A DNA stretch of 64,000 nt from Streptomyces aurantiacus. Lineage in GTDB: Bacteria > Actinomycetota > Actinomycetes > Streptomycetales > Streptomycetaceae. How positions within the stretch are numbered: position 1 is the first letter of the stretch; each line of letters opens with the position of its first letter. Below are positions 33,720-41,926 of the stretch, piece after piece. Below the pieces are notes generated by a model that was not told the origin of the DNA, did no database searches, and was given only the letters and a program-made list of their open reading frames with translations. The stretch is from the NCBI RefSeq assembly GCF_001418335.1, contig NZ_LIPP01000159.1, forward strand, positions 22,936-86,935. The letters are read 5' to 3'. The translations under genes and the position numbers were made by a program.

Positions 33720-34347
33720 GCGTGGGCGGGGTCACCGTCCACCGATGAGTAAAAAGTCAGTCAAGTGCACGGTCCCACTGTGAAGTTAGATCACGTTCGC
33801 ACCTTGCAATTGGAACGGGGCGGGTCGATAGACCTGGGGTCCGCTCGCGTTCCACACGGTTGGATCTTCTTCGTTCGCGGGGTGATGTGGTTGTGATGGG
33901 TATGGGCAACAGACACTCCTGCACACCAGGTGACCATCACGATCCGGCGGCAAGCACATGCGCGGTGAAGCGGTACCGAGGGTACAGCCTTGTCCAACTC
34001 CCGGAACAGCTGCGCATCGGCATGTCGAACCCATCGTCAACGACAAGATCGCGGAGTCAGAACGAGGTGGAACATTCTGTTCCGCCCTTCCTCCGACTGG
34101 CACCTACGGTGACAAAGGATCGCTACCCCGAACCTGCCCTCGAAGGAACGAGCGAAAACTTACGCAACCAGCCCCGGGGTGGCCATATCGCTGGCCCGGG
34201 CCACAAGCAGCCTCACTTTTTAGAAACTCGCCTGATTCTATTATTTGTCGGCACCCCAAGCTTTATACGACGGTAATCGCCGGCTGTACCACTGCGCACC
34301 GTCGAGTAACCAATCCCATGCCAATCGATCGCCAAAGGAGTCAGCCC
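33720..34347. other. noncoding region holding repeat copy B
   Basis: 628 bases between the ATPase/small gene and the gene at 34348. It contains the 150-nt element at 33741-33890. The part from 33900 to 34340 has open frames on the plus strand but no convincing protein, and it is less GC-rich than the flanks. An AAAGGAG ribosome site for the next gene is at 34335-34341. Confidence 0.5.
33741..33890 (-). repeat. 150-nt element, copy B (inverted partner at 20142-20291)
   Basis: The reverse complement aligns without gaps to copy A with 107 of 150 identities. Conserved cores on this strand, in order, are CACATCACC, CGCGAACG, TTGCAAGGTGCGAAC, AACTTCA, ACTTGACTGAC and TTTTTACTC. A stop codon (TAA after AACGTGATC) interrupts the frame that is open in copy A, again arguing against coding. 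Read on the plus strand it lies 460 bases upstream of the lanthipeptide-side genes. With copy A it bounds the accessory island 20.3-33.7 kb as inverted repeats. Confidence 0.7.
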
Positions 34348-34875
34348 ATGTCGGCGCGCTGGATCGCCGTGCAGCCGCTCGCCACTCGGGAGAGGGGAGT
34401 GAAGGCAACCACCGTGGGCGCGGCTTCGTTACGCCGGGCATGGCCACAGACCACGCGAGACGTGTTCGCCAGCTGCCATGACGCCGATGTCTCCGACGAG
34501 GTTGCCGAAGTCTGGGGGAGGGCAGTGCACGCCGGGTTCGACTCGACACGCATTCGTGAGGGCGTTCGCACGGCGAAGTCGTGGAAGCAGGCTGGGGTGT
34601 CTCCGCACCCCCGCACCCTCGTGGCAGTCACGCGTGCGCTCACCGGCTACCTCACGTCGCTCGTCCCCTATGTCTCGCTTCATTTGGAAACGCTTACCCC
34701 TGGAAGCCGCGCCTGGGCCTCGTGTCGTGAGGCGATAGAGCGCTCGCACGAAGCGCGTGACGCTGCTCCGAGCGAGGGTGTCCAGGCGGCAGGGGAACAC
34801 GCATTCCGTCTCGCAGTGCAGACAGAGGTGCTCCTTCGGTACGCGGAGCAGCACACCGAGCAGAGCGGAGAATGA
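34348..34875 (+). CDS. small helical protein, possibly DUF6415-like
   Basis: 175 residues from the ATG at 34348, selected because AAAGGAG lies 7 bases upstream; the longer frame to 33958 lacks a site. The protein is mostly helical (RTLVAVTRALTGYLTSLVPYVSLHLETLTPGSRAWASCREAIERSHEA ... AAGEHAFRLAVQTEVLLRYAEQH), with no signal or membrane segment. It resembles the small Streptomyces 'DUF6415 family natural product biosynthesis' proteins in size and helix layout, but I cannot confirm that. It heads the run of overlapping genes leading to the FxLD methyltransferase; its stop overlaps the ATG at 34872. Confidence 0.6.
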   Translation: MSARWIAVQPLATRERGVKATTVGAASLRRAWPQTTRDVFASCHDADVSDEVAEVWGRAVHAGFDSTRIREGVRTAKSWKQAGVSPHPRTLVAVTRALTGYLTSLVPYVSLHLETLTPGSRAWASCREAIERSHEARDAAPSEGVQAAGEHAFRLAVQTEVLLRYAEQHTEQSGE

Positions 34876-35257
34876 CGTGGCCCGGTCCTACCTTGGTGCT
34901 CGCCACGGGCGAACTCGCCGTGCTTCTGCTTTTCCACCAGCGCAGGGAACACACCCGGTGGAAGAGATCACTCCGGGACGTGTTCGACGTGGTCTGCGGC
35001 TGGCCAGCGCGCGCTGGGGCGCTTTCTGCCTCGGCGCCGCCATCAGCATCAACGAGGGGGTGCCACGTATACCCGACGCTGTCTCGTTCGGCGTACTTAC
35101 TGAATGGCATGCGGCGGGGAAACTGGGGCTTCAACAGCTGGCTATGACGATCATGGAAACCGAACACCCTTTGTGGTTAGGTGCGCCCGACGACCCGGTC
35201 CGGTACACGCCCGGCATCCACAAGCCCTTCGGCGGGGCGGAGCGTCATGCGACCTGA
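34872..35257 (+). pseudogene. small gene apparently split by a frameshift near 35000
   Basis: An ATG at 34872 overlaps the previous stop. The first 42 or so codons (MTWPGPTLVLATGELAVLLLFHQRR...) have the high third-position GC of a real gene. After about 34995-35010 this frame loses the bias and ends at 35147, while another frame acquires it and reads SARWGAFCLGAAISINEGVPRIPDAVSFGVLTEWHAAGKLGLQQLAM... to the stop at 35257, overlapping the methyltransferase start. The simplest view is one gene of about 125 residues disrupted by an indel or a sequencing error. Two overlapping genes are the alternative. The product is unknown. Confidence 0.5.
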
Positions 35258-36215
35258 CCACCCCCTGCTCCTCGCCCCCTCCGACACACGTGATGTGATG
35301 CCGACCGACTCTCTGGCCAGGTCGTCGAGCGCCCGAATCCACAACTATCTGCTCGGCGGGCGCGACAACTACGCCGTGGACCGTGCCGTTGCCCAACGAG
35401 CCGCCGGCAAGATGCCGTTCTTGCCCAGTGCCGTCCGCCAGGAGCGCATGTACGTGCTCTTGATGGTGCAGGCTCTGGCGATCGCAGGGATCAGACAGCT
35501 GGTCGACTTCGGCTGCGGCATGCCTCATTCTCCCGACCCGGTGGACGTCATCACTCGTGTGCACCCGAACGCGCGCGCCGTGTGTATCGACGGCGATGCC
35601 CTGGTCCACGCTTTCACCAGCGCCCTGTTGCGGGTCGGCGCGCCAGCTGCGGTCGCACACTTGCATGCCGACATCCGCGAGCCCGAGTCTGTCCTGGCCT
35701 CGCGAGAGATTCTCAAGACGATCAACTGGCGAGAGCCCGTGATCCTGCTGTTCGGCAGCGTGCTCCACCACATCGACGACACACCCGCTCGCCCTCTGTC
35801 GATGCTCGTCGACCAGTACAAGAAGGTCGCCGCTCCGGGCAGTGCCCTCGTGATCACGCATGCCACGGCGGACTTCGCCGGCAAGCCCGCTCGCAAGGCG
35901 GCCAAGGCCATGACGGCCGCTGGCTGCCCCGTCTATCCACGGACAAAAGAGCAGATCGCCCCGCTGTTCAACGATTGGCACCTGGTCTCCCCTGGACTGA
36001 CCGAGCCTCAAGTGATGCCCCTGGAAAACCCGGTCCGCCCACAGACCGCGTCGTACGCGGGCATGGCCCGGAAGGGGAAGTTAAGAACTGTCGTGGGAGA
36101 CGGCGTATTCCCGGGGCCTGACCAGCCGTTCACCGGTACAGCCCTCGGCACCTTGGCTCCATGCCAGAGGCCGTGGCAGCACCGCAAGCACCAACCTTCC
36201 AACGGAAATGGGTAA
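35247..36215 (+). CDS. DUF574-type SAM-dependent methyltransferase
   Basis: 322 residues. It has the PF04672 layout: SARIHNYLLGGRDNYAVDRAVAQ (family signature near 28-50), IRQLVDFGCGMPHSPDPVDVI (SAM loop), NARAVCIDGDALVHAFTSALL and HATADFAGKPARKAAKAMTAAG. It is longer than the copy at 7148-7951 owing to a Gln/His/Pro-rich C-terminal tail. The start overlaps the small gene upstream and the stop overlaps the FxLD methyltransferase start by 8 bases, so it is translationally tied to the lanthipeptide locus. Its role there is unproven; it could methylate the peptide or be a passenger. Confidence 0.9.
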   Translation: MRPDHPLLLAPSDTRDVMPTDSLARSSSARIHNYLLGGRDNYAVDRAVAQRAAGKMPFLPSAVRQERMYVLLMVQALAIAGIRQLVDFGCGMPHSPDPVDVITRVHPNARAVCIDGDALVHAFTSALLRVGAPAAVAHLHADIREPESVLASREILKTINWREPVILLFGSVLHHIDDTPARPLSMLVDQYKKVAAPGSALVITHATADFAGKPARKAAKAMTAAGCPVYPRTKEQIAPLFNDWHLVSPGLTEPQVMPLENPVRPQTASYAGMARKGKLRTVVGDGVFPGPDQPFTGTALGTLAPCQRPWQHRKHQPSNGNG

Positions 36216-37425
36216 TCGGATGACTGCTCTTGATGGCTCGACTGTTCGCAATCCCGACGCGCTACGCGCGGACATGGTCCGCGCGCTCCGTGACCAGGAC
36301 GCGATCACATCTGAGCCCGTCGCAGCCGCCTTCTCCGCGGTGCCCCGGCACCGGTTCGCACCCGAAGCACCTCCGAGTCTCGCCTACGATCTTCACAGCA
36401 CTGTGCCGGTCAAGAAGGACGATCATGGCCTGGTCCTCAGCGTCATGTCCGCCGCGCATCTCCAGGCCGTGATGCTGGAGCAGGCCGACATCGAGCCCGG
36501 TATGAAGGTCCTGGAGATCGGCTCCGGTGGCGTCAACGCCGCGTACCTCCAGGAACTCGTGGGACCCGGCGGAGAGGTCACCACCGTGGACATTGACCGC
36601 GACATCGTCGACCGTGCCCGCCTGTGCCTGGACGAAGCCGGATACACCCAGGTGAAGACGGTCGTCGCCGATGGCGAGAGCGGCGTCCCCGATGGCGCCC
36701 CGTACGACCGGGTCATCGTCACCGCGGCCGCCTGGGACATCCCCCCGTCGTGGATCGGCGGACTCGCCGAGAAGGGCAGGCTCGTCGTCCCACTGACGGT
36801 GTGCGGCACCACCCGCTCGATCGCCTTCGACCACGACGGTGACAGCCTGATCAGCCGCTCCTACGGCCTGGCGCACTTCGTGCCCATGCAGGGCGAAGGC
36901 GCCGCCGAGGAACGCAAGGCGATGCTGCGGGACGGCGTCGTCGTGCGGACCGACAACGTACGAGTGCCCCTCAGCGCCCCGGCCCTGAACCGTGCCCTGG
37001 ACGCCCCCCGGCTGGAGCGCTGGTCGGGCGCCGCCTACGACCTGCCCGACGAACTGGACCTGTACCTCACGCTCAACCTGTCCGCCGTCGCCCGGCTGCA
37101 TGCGGACAAGGAGGCCATCGAGCGCCGACTCGTCGAAGCTTCAGCCCTGCTCGGCGTACCCGCCCTCGTCAGCGAGGACAGCATCGCGTACCGCACCCGC
37201 CGCGAGAACGAGGAGACCGGCGGCTACGAGAGCGGCGTGGTCGCCCACGGCCCGCAGGCCGAAGCCCTCGCGGACGAGTACGCGCATCTGCTCCGCCGCT
37301 GGGCCCACGACCACCGCCGCCGAGGAGCTGCGACGTTCCGGTACCTGCCGGGTCCCGCCCCCTCCCCCCTGCCCCAGAACGCCGTACCGCGGCGCCACGG
37401 CATCGTCACGGCGACCTGGAACTAA
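36208..37425 (+). CDS. FxLD-system PIMT-like peptide methyltransferase
   Basis: 405 residues; an ATG at 36220 is an alternative start. The N-terminal 210 residues are a protein-L-isoaspartate O-methyltransferase fold: AFSAVPRHRFAP, the SAM motif MKVLEIGSGGVNAAYL (usual GxGxG altered to GSGGV), VTTVDIDRDIVDRARLCL and YDRVIVTAAAWDIPPSWIGGLAEKGRLVVPL. The C-terminal 190 residues are specific to the FxLD lantipeptide-system methyltransferases (TIGR04364 type, from memory). PIMT-like lanthipeptide enzymes methylate an aspartate side chain of the modified peptide, giving aspartimide and isoaspartate. The precursor directly downstream carries one Asp-Gly site in its core, a plausible target. Confidence 0.88.
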   Translation: MGNRMTALDGSTVRNPDALRADMVRALRDQDAITSEPVAAAFSAVPRHRFAPEAPPSLAYDLHSTVPVKKDDHGLVLSVMSAAHLQAVMLEQADIEPGMKVLEIGSGGVNAAYLQELVGPGGEVTTVDIDRDIVDRARLCLDEAGYTQVKTVVADGESGVPDGAPYDRVIVTAAAWDIPPSWIGGLAEKGRLVVPLTVCGTTRSIAFDHDGDSLISRSYGLAHFVPMQGEGAAEERKAMLRDGVVVRTDNVRVPLSAPALNRALDAPRLERWSGAAYDLPDELDLYLTLNLSAVARLHADKEAIERRLVEASALLGVPALVSEDSIAYRTRRENEETGGYESGVVAHGPQAEALADEYAHLLRRWAHDHRRRGAATFRYLPGPAPSPLPQNAVPRRHGIVTATWN

Positions 37426-37496
37426 GCCCCCCCCCGACCCGTCTCCGGGCCCGGGGACCACGCACCATCATTCAACTGCCCCTGAAGGAGGCACGC

Positions 37497-37679
37497 ATGA
37501 CCGTTCAGATGGAGCACCCTGTCACGCCCGCGCAGTCGGCCGCCGAACAGCAGGACCTCACCGACTTCGACCTGGACATCACCATCGTCGAAGGCGGTCC
37601 CGCCGCTGACCAGCTCATCCGCTTGACCAACGACGGCTGCAACTCCACGTGCGCGACCGCGTGCGTGAGCTGCCCGTAA
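37497..37679 (+). CDS. FxLD-family class I lanthipeptide precursor
   Basis: 60 residues from an ATG with GAAGGAGGC 6 bases upstream. The leader carries the FxLD motif (F24-D25-L26-D27), equivalent to the FNLD-type recognition box of class I leaders. The C-terminal core, from about residue 44, is rich in cysteine (48, 52, 56, 59) with Ser/Thr at 44, 50, 51, 54 and 58, so up to four (methyl)lanthionine rings are possible. An Asp46-Gly47 pair sits just before the first cysteine. The gene lies between the PIMT-like methyltransferase and lanB. Leader cleavage may occur after the Arg42-Leu43 region, but no dedicated protease is in the cluster. Confidence 0.92.
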   Translation: MTVQMEHPVTPAQSAAEQQDLTDFDLDITIVEGGPAADQLIRLTNDGCNSTCATACVSCP

Positions 37680-37765
37680 GCAGCACCGAGCCGCGTTCAC
37701 CGCGGTGCCCGGCCGGCACCTGCTCCACGAGGGCGGCCGGGCACCGCGCAGCCACAGGAGGGCGT

Positions 37766-40666
37766 GTGTATCGCTACGTTGACGCAGCAGCGGTCCGGGC
37801 GTCCGTGTGGAGTCCAGATCAACAGACTGTCTGGCCTGATCTGACCGGCCCAGCCGCGAACCCGGCAGGGTGGCGGGCATGGCTGCAGCTGACCTGGGCG
37901 GAGGAGTTCACCGCCGCCGTCGCAGCCGCCAGCCCGGACCTCGCGAGCCGAGTGGACCAGATCTGTGCCGGCCGATCGTTGCCCGAACCCGCCGTGCGCC
38001 GCACGGTCCTCTCCGTCCTGCGCTACCTGCTGCGCGCACGCACACGCGCCACCCCGTTCGGTCTGTTCGCCGGAGTCGCGGCAGCCCGCATAGACACCGC
38101 GCCCGCACTGGAGGTAGGCGCTAGGCACCGCGCCGTTGCACGACCGGACGCGGCCCACAGCACTGCCCTCGTCGACCGCTTCGAGAAGCACCCGGTGCTG
38201 CGGCTCCACCTGATGCTGCTCACCTCCAGCCTGATCGTCGAACGCGACGGACACTTGGTGATCGAGCACCGCCCCATCGGAACACGCGAAGGCACCCCCG
38301 AGCGCGTACAGATTCGCGTGACGGGACCGGTCCGTGAAGCCCTCGGCTGCGCACGGACCCCGATCCTGTGGAGCGACCTCGTCGCAAAGCTCTCCAGCAG
38401 CTTCCTGGGCGCCTCCTCCAGCGCGATCGAGAACCTGCTCGCGGGCCTGATCGAGCAACGCTTTCTGCTCACCAGCCTCCGCCCGGCGATGACGGCCACC
38501 GACCCACTCGCCGCCCTCCTCGGTCACACACAGCACCTCTCCCCCGCCGAGGCAGCAGACTTACGTAAACCTGCGAGGACCGCGCTCGACCTGCGGGTGG
38601 ACTGGAACCTGACCATCCCCGAGTCCGTGGCCCTGGAGGCGGCAGCGGCGGCGAAGGCACTGACCCGCCTCGCGCCCCGTGCGGCGCTGACCGGATGGGC
38701 CGAGTGGCACGGCCGGTTCCTGGAACGTTACGGGCCGCGGGCAGTCGTCCCCGTCGTGGACGCCATCGACGCCCTCGGATACCCGTCCGGCTACCTGGGC
38801 GCCACCACTACCTCCGCCCCCTCCCCACTACCCGATCGCGATAGCCGACTCATCAAACTTGCCCACACCGCCGGAATGCAGCGCCGCCTTGAAGTCGACC
38901 TCGACGACGCCGCTCTGGAGGACCTGGCCACCACGGATCCTGGCCTCCCCGTCCAACCGAGCACCGAAGTGACCGTCCGCATCGACGCAGCCAGCATCCC
39001 GTCCCTGCGGCAGGGCGAGTTCACGCTGCATGTCGTCGGGGTGGCACGCTCGGCCGGAGCGACCACCGGCCGCTTCCTGGGCATGCTGGACGCCGAGGAC
39101 CGCCGCCGTATGACCGAGGTGTACGCGTCACTGTCCGGAGTGCACCACGGCGCGCTCGTCGCGCAGATCAGCTCCACCCCGCTGTCCGTACGCGCCGAGA
39201 ACGTCGCGCGCGCCCCGCAGGCGACCGAGCTGGTGATCTCTCTCGGCGACTACCACAGCACGGATACCGGCCTCATCCCCGTGACAGACCTTGCGGTGAC
39301 CGCGGACGCCGGACGGCTGCACCTGGTCTCACTCTCCCGCCACCGCCCGGTGCACACGCTGCTGCTGAACGCCGTCGATCTGGGCCGCCACACGCATCCA
39401 CTGGCCCGATTCCTGACCGAGGCACCGGTCGCGCTGGCTGTCCCGTGCACCGGATTCATGTGGGGCACCGCGGCCTCCAGCCTGCCGTTCCTGCCCGCAC
39501 TCCGTTACGGCCGCACGATCCTGTCCTCGGCTCGCTGGCTTCTCGCCAGTGACGACCTCCCGGCCGTTCCGGTGCCGTGGCCGCAGTGGGACGAGGCCCT
39601 GGCTCGATGGCGCCGCGAGGTGCATCTGCCCGAGCGGGTGTGTCTGAGCGAAGCCGACCAGCGCCTGGCCCTGGACCTGGCGGAGCCCTCACACCGGGTC
39701 CTGCTGCGCACGCACCTGGACCGCGACGGGAAGGTGGTCCTGCACCCCGCACCGGCACCCCGGGACCTGGGCTGGACCGACGGCCGTGCCCACGAAGTCG
39801 TCATCCCCCTGGCCGCAGACCAGGACGTGGCCCCCGTCCGTGCGGGGGGCCACGTCGTCGGCCGCGAGCACGGCCACCTGCCCGGTTGCGACAACCGCAT
39901 CTATCTCCAGCTCCATGGGCACCGCGACCGGCAGAACCCGCTCCTGACCCGGCGCCTGCCGGCCCTGCTGGAAGAACTGGGCGGCCCCCGTTGGTGGTTC
40001 GTCCGTTACACCGACGGCGGGGACCACCTTCGCGTTCGGCTGGTCTGCGCGCCCGGCACACTCGGCTCCGCCATCGAACGCGTCGGCGAGTGGACGCGCC
40101 AGCTTCGGCTCAACGGCTTGATCACCCACGCCAGTATGGAGACCTACCACCCGGAATCAGCGCGGTTCGGCGGTCCCACCGCAATCGACGCGGCCGAGCA
40201 CTATTTCGCCGCCGACTCCGCCGTAGCCGTGGCCCAGCTTGCCGCCCAAAGCGGGAAGGGCGCGCCGGACGCAGACGCGGTGACCGCCGCGAGCATGGTG
40301 GACATCGTCACGGGTCTGCTCGGCGACACCGCCGCGGCGATGCACTGGCTCATCGAGCACACCCTCACCAACCGAGCCGCTCCGCCCCGCGCCGTCTACC
40401 GCCAAGCCGTCGATCTGGTGAACGCCGGCCCATCGCGCCTGGACGAACGCGTGACCACGGCCTGGACCATGCGGCGCGCGGCACTGGTCACCTACCGCCA
40501 CGCGCTCACGGGCGCGGCCCTGGACCCACACGACCTGTTGCCGGACCTGCTGCACCTCCACCACGTCCGGATGCGCGGGCCCGGGCTGCCCAAGGAGCGC
40601 ACGCACCTGCATCTGGCCAGAGCTGCCGCACTGAGCTGGACGGCACGAGCAAGGAGGACACCGTGA
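37766..40666 (+). CDS. lanB: full-length LanB lanthipeptide dehydratase
   Basis: 966 residues from the GTG at 37766, just after AGGAGG; spacing is short but no better in-frame start exists. The N-terminal glutamylation region has YLLRARTRATPFGLFAGVAAARI and later ISLGDYHS. The C-terminal SpaB_C elimination domain starts at about 700 (NPLLTRRLPALLEELGGPRWWFVRYTDGGDHLRVRL ... GLITHASMETYHPESARFGG). It uses glutamyl-tRNA to glutamylate Ser/Thr of the precursor and eliminates glutamate to give dehydroamino acids. An in-frame TTA codon at 38561-38563 (residue 266) predicts dependence on the bldA tRNA. The stop overlaps the lanC GTG. Confidence 0.95.
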   Translation: MYRYVDAAAVRASVWSPDQQTVWPDLTGPAANPAGWRAWLQLTWAEEFTAAVAAASPDLASRVDQICAGRSLPEPAVRRTVLSVLRYLLRARTRATPFGLFAGVAAARIDTAPALEVGARHRAVARPDAAHSTALVDRFEKHPVLRLHLMLLTSSLIVERDGHLVIEHRPIGTREGTPERVQIRVTGPVREALGCARTPILWSDLVAKLSSSFLGASSSAIENLLAGLIEQRFLLTSLRPAMTATDPLAALLGHTQHLSPAEAADLRKPARTALDLRVDWNLTIPESVALEAAAAAKALTRLAPRAALTGWAEWHGRFLERYGPRAVVPVVDAIDALGYPSGYLGATTTSAPSPLPDRDSRLIKLAHTAGMQRRLEVDLDDAALEDLATTDPGLPVQPSTEVTVRIDAASIPSLRQGEFTLHVVGVARSAGATTGRFLGMLDAEDRRRMTEVYASLSGVHHGALVAQISSTPLSVRAENVARAPQATELVISLGDYHSTDTGLIPVTDLAVTADAGRLHLVSLSRHRPVHTLLLNAVDLGRHTHPLARFLTEAPVALAVPCTGFMWGTAASSLPFLPALRYGRTILSSARWLLASDDLPAVPVPWPQWDEALARWRREVHLPERVCLSEADQRLALDLAEPSHRVLLRTHLDRDGKVVLHPAPAPRDLGWTDGRAHEVVIPLAADQDVAPVRAGGHVVGREHGHLPGCDNRIYLQLHGHRDRQNPLLTRRLPALLEELGGPRWWFVRYTDGGDHLRVRLVCAPGTLGSAIERVGEWTRQLRLNGLITHASMETYHPESARFGGPTAIDAAEHYFAADSAVAVAQLAAQSGKGAPDADAVTAASMVDIVTGLLGDTAAAMHWLIEHTLTNRAAPPRAVYRQAVDLVNAGPSRLDERVTTAWTMRRAALVTYRHALTGAALDPHDLLPDLLHLHHVRMRGPGLPKERTHLHLARAAALSWTARARRTP

Positions 40667-41907
40667 CCACGACAGCCCTCGTCCCCACTGCGCTGTCGAC
40701 CGCCGACAAGCTGGCCCACGTACTGGCCGACCCGAGCACCGTGTGGCCCCGCGGCCGGCCCGACGGCGGCCGGGCCTGGCCTCAGTCGCTCGCCGGCGGC
40801 GCCTCAGGCATCGCCCTGCTGCACATTGAGCGCGCCCGTACCGGCCACGGCGACTGGGACACCGCTCACACCTGGCTGACCACCACCCTGCGCGGCGACA
40901 TCAGCGCGGCGGCCAACGCGAACCTGTACTTCGGTGCTCCCGCCCTCGCGTTCATCACGCACCGCGCGGCCAGCGCATCGAGCCGATACCTCCGCCTTCT
41001 GGAACGTCTGGATGCGGCGACCTGCGCCGTCACCCGGAAACGCCTGGCAGAGGCCCACCAACGCATCGACCGCGCCGAACGGCCCCCCATGGAAGAGTTC
41101 GACCTGATCCAGGGCCTGTCAGGCCTGGGCGCCTACCACCTGAGCCGTCATCCCCACCACGAGATCACCCGTGACGTCCTGGTCTATCTTGCGCGCCTGA
41201 CCGAGCCCTTGCCCGATGCGACCGGACTGCCGCCGTGGTGGATGGACGTCGCTCCCACCGGCGCACCCCACGCCGACTACCCCGACGGGCACGGGAACTT
41301 CGGTCTCGCCCACGGAATCGGCTCCGCCCTGTCCGTACTCTCCCTGGCCCTGCTGCGCGACCTGACCGTGCCCGGCACGGTCGAGGCAGTCGAACGGATA
41401 TGTGCCTGGACCGACCAATGGCGTCAAGGCAACGGGACCGCGCCTTGGTGGCCGGGCCATATCTCAATGCGGCAGGCGACCGACCGCCACGTCCCTTCCG
41501 GCCTTCGCCCCCGCCCGTCCTGGTGCTACGGAGTCGGCGGCACCGCCCGCGCCCAGCAGTTGGCCGGACTCGCCCTCCGAGACCCTGTGCGCGTGCAGGC
41601 CGCCGAGAACGCGATCCTCGCGACCCTGCGCGACCCGCTTCAACTGGACAAGCTCCCCGAGATCGGGCTGTGCCACGGCATGGCCGGACTGCTGCATGCC
41701 GCGTGGCGGATGGCCACAGAGACGGGCAACAGCGAGATCGCTGCGGAGCTGCCACGCCTGGCCAACCGCCTGATCACCGCACTCGACCAGGAGGACCATG
41801 ACCCGGAACTCCTCGACGGTGCAGCCGGAGCAGCCCTCGCCCTGCACACCCTCGGCACAGGCAGCGCGCCCGCACCGCACTGGGACACCTTCCTCGCCCA
41901 GGCGTGA
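40663..41907 (+). CDS. lanC: LanC-like lanthionine cyclase
   Basis: 414 residues, GTG start overlapping the lanB stop (GTGA). The zinc site is complete: Cys288 in WCYG, and Cys337-His338 in LCHG. The catalytic-region motif HGNFGLAHGIGSAL is at about 210-222 and a GGASGIALL motif near the N-terminus. It adds cysteine thiols to dehydro residues to form (methyl)lanthionine rings. The double-alpha-barrel GxxG repeats (QSLAGGASGIAL, LSGLGAY, AHGIG, YGVGG, CHGMAG) are visible. Co-translation with LanB supports a modification complex acting on the 60-residue precursor. Confidence 0.93.
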   Translation: MTTTALVPTALSTADKLAHVLADPSTVWPRGRPDGGRAWPQSLAGGASGIALLHIERARTGHGDWDTAHTWLTTTLRGDISAAANANLYFGAPALAFITHRAASASSRYLRLLERLDAATCAVTRKRLAEAHQRIDRAERPPMEEFDLIQGLSGLGAYHLSRHPHHEITRDVLVYLARLTEPLPDATGLPPWWMDVAPTGAPHADYPDGHGNFGLAHGIGSALSVLSLALLRDLTVPGTVEAVERICAWTDQWRQGNGTAPWWPGHISMRQATDRHVPSGLRPRPSWCYGVGGTARAQQLAGLALRDPVRVQAAENAILATLRDPLQLDKLPEIGLCHGMAGLLHAAWRMATETGNSEIAAELPRLANRLITALDQEDHDPELLDGAAGAALALHTLGTGSAPAPHWDTFLAQA

Positions 41908-41926
41908 ACACGACGGAGACCCCCTC

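Noticed and set aside
33860..34276. 138-residue plus-strand open frame after the 150-nt element
   Set aside because: Polar, unstructured translation without codon bias or a known domain; the AAAGGAG site belongs to the gene at 34348.
37426..37496. Hairpin around CCGGGCCCGG between the methyltransferase and the precursor gene
   Set aside because: The loop is too small for a stable terminator; probably just a GC palindrome in a short intergenic region.
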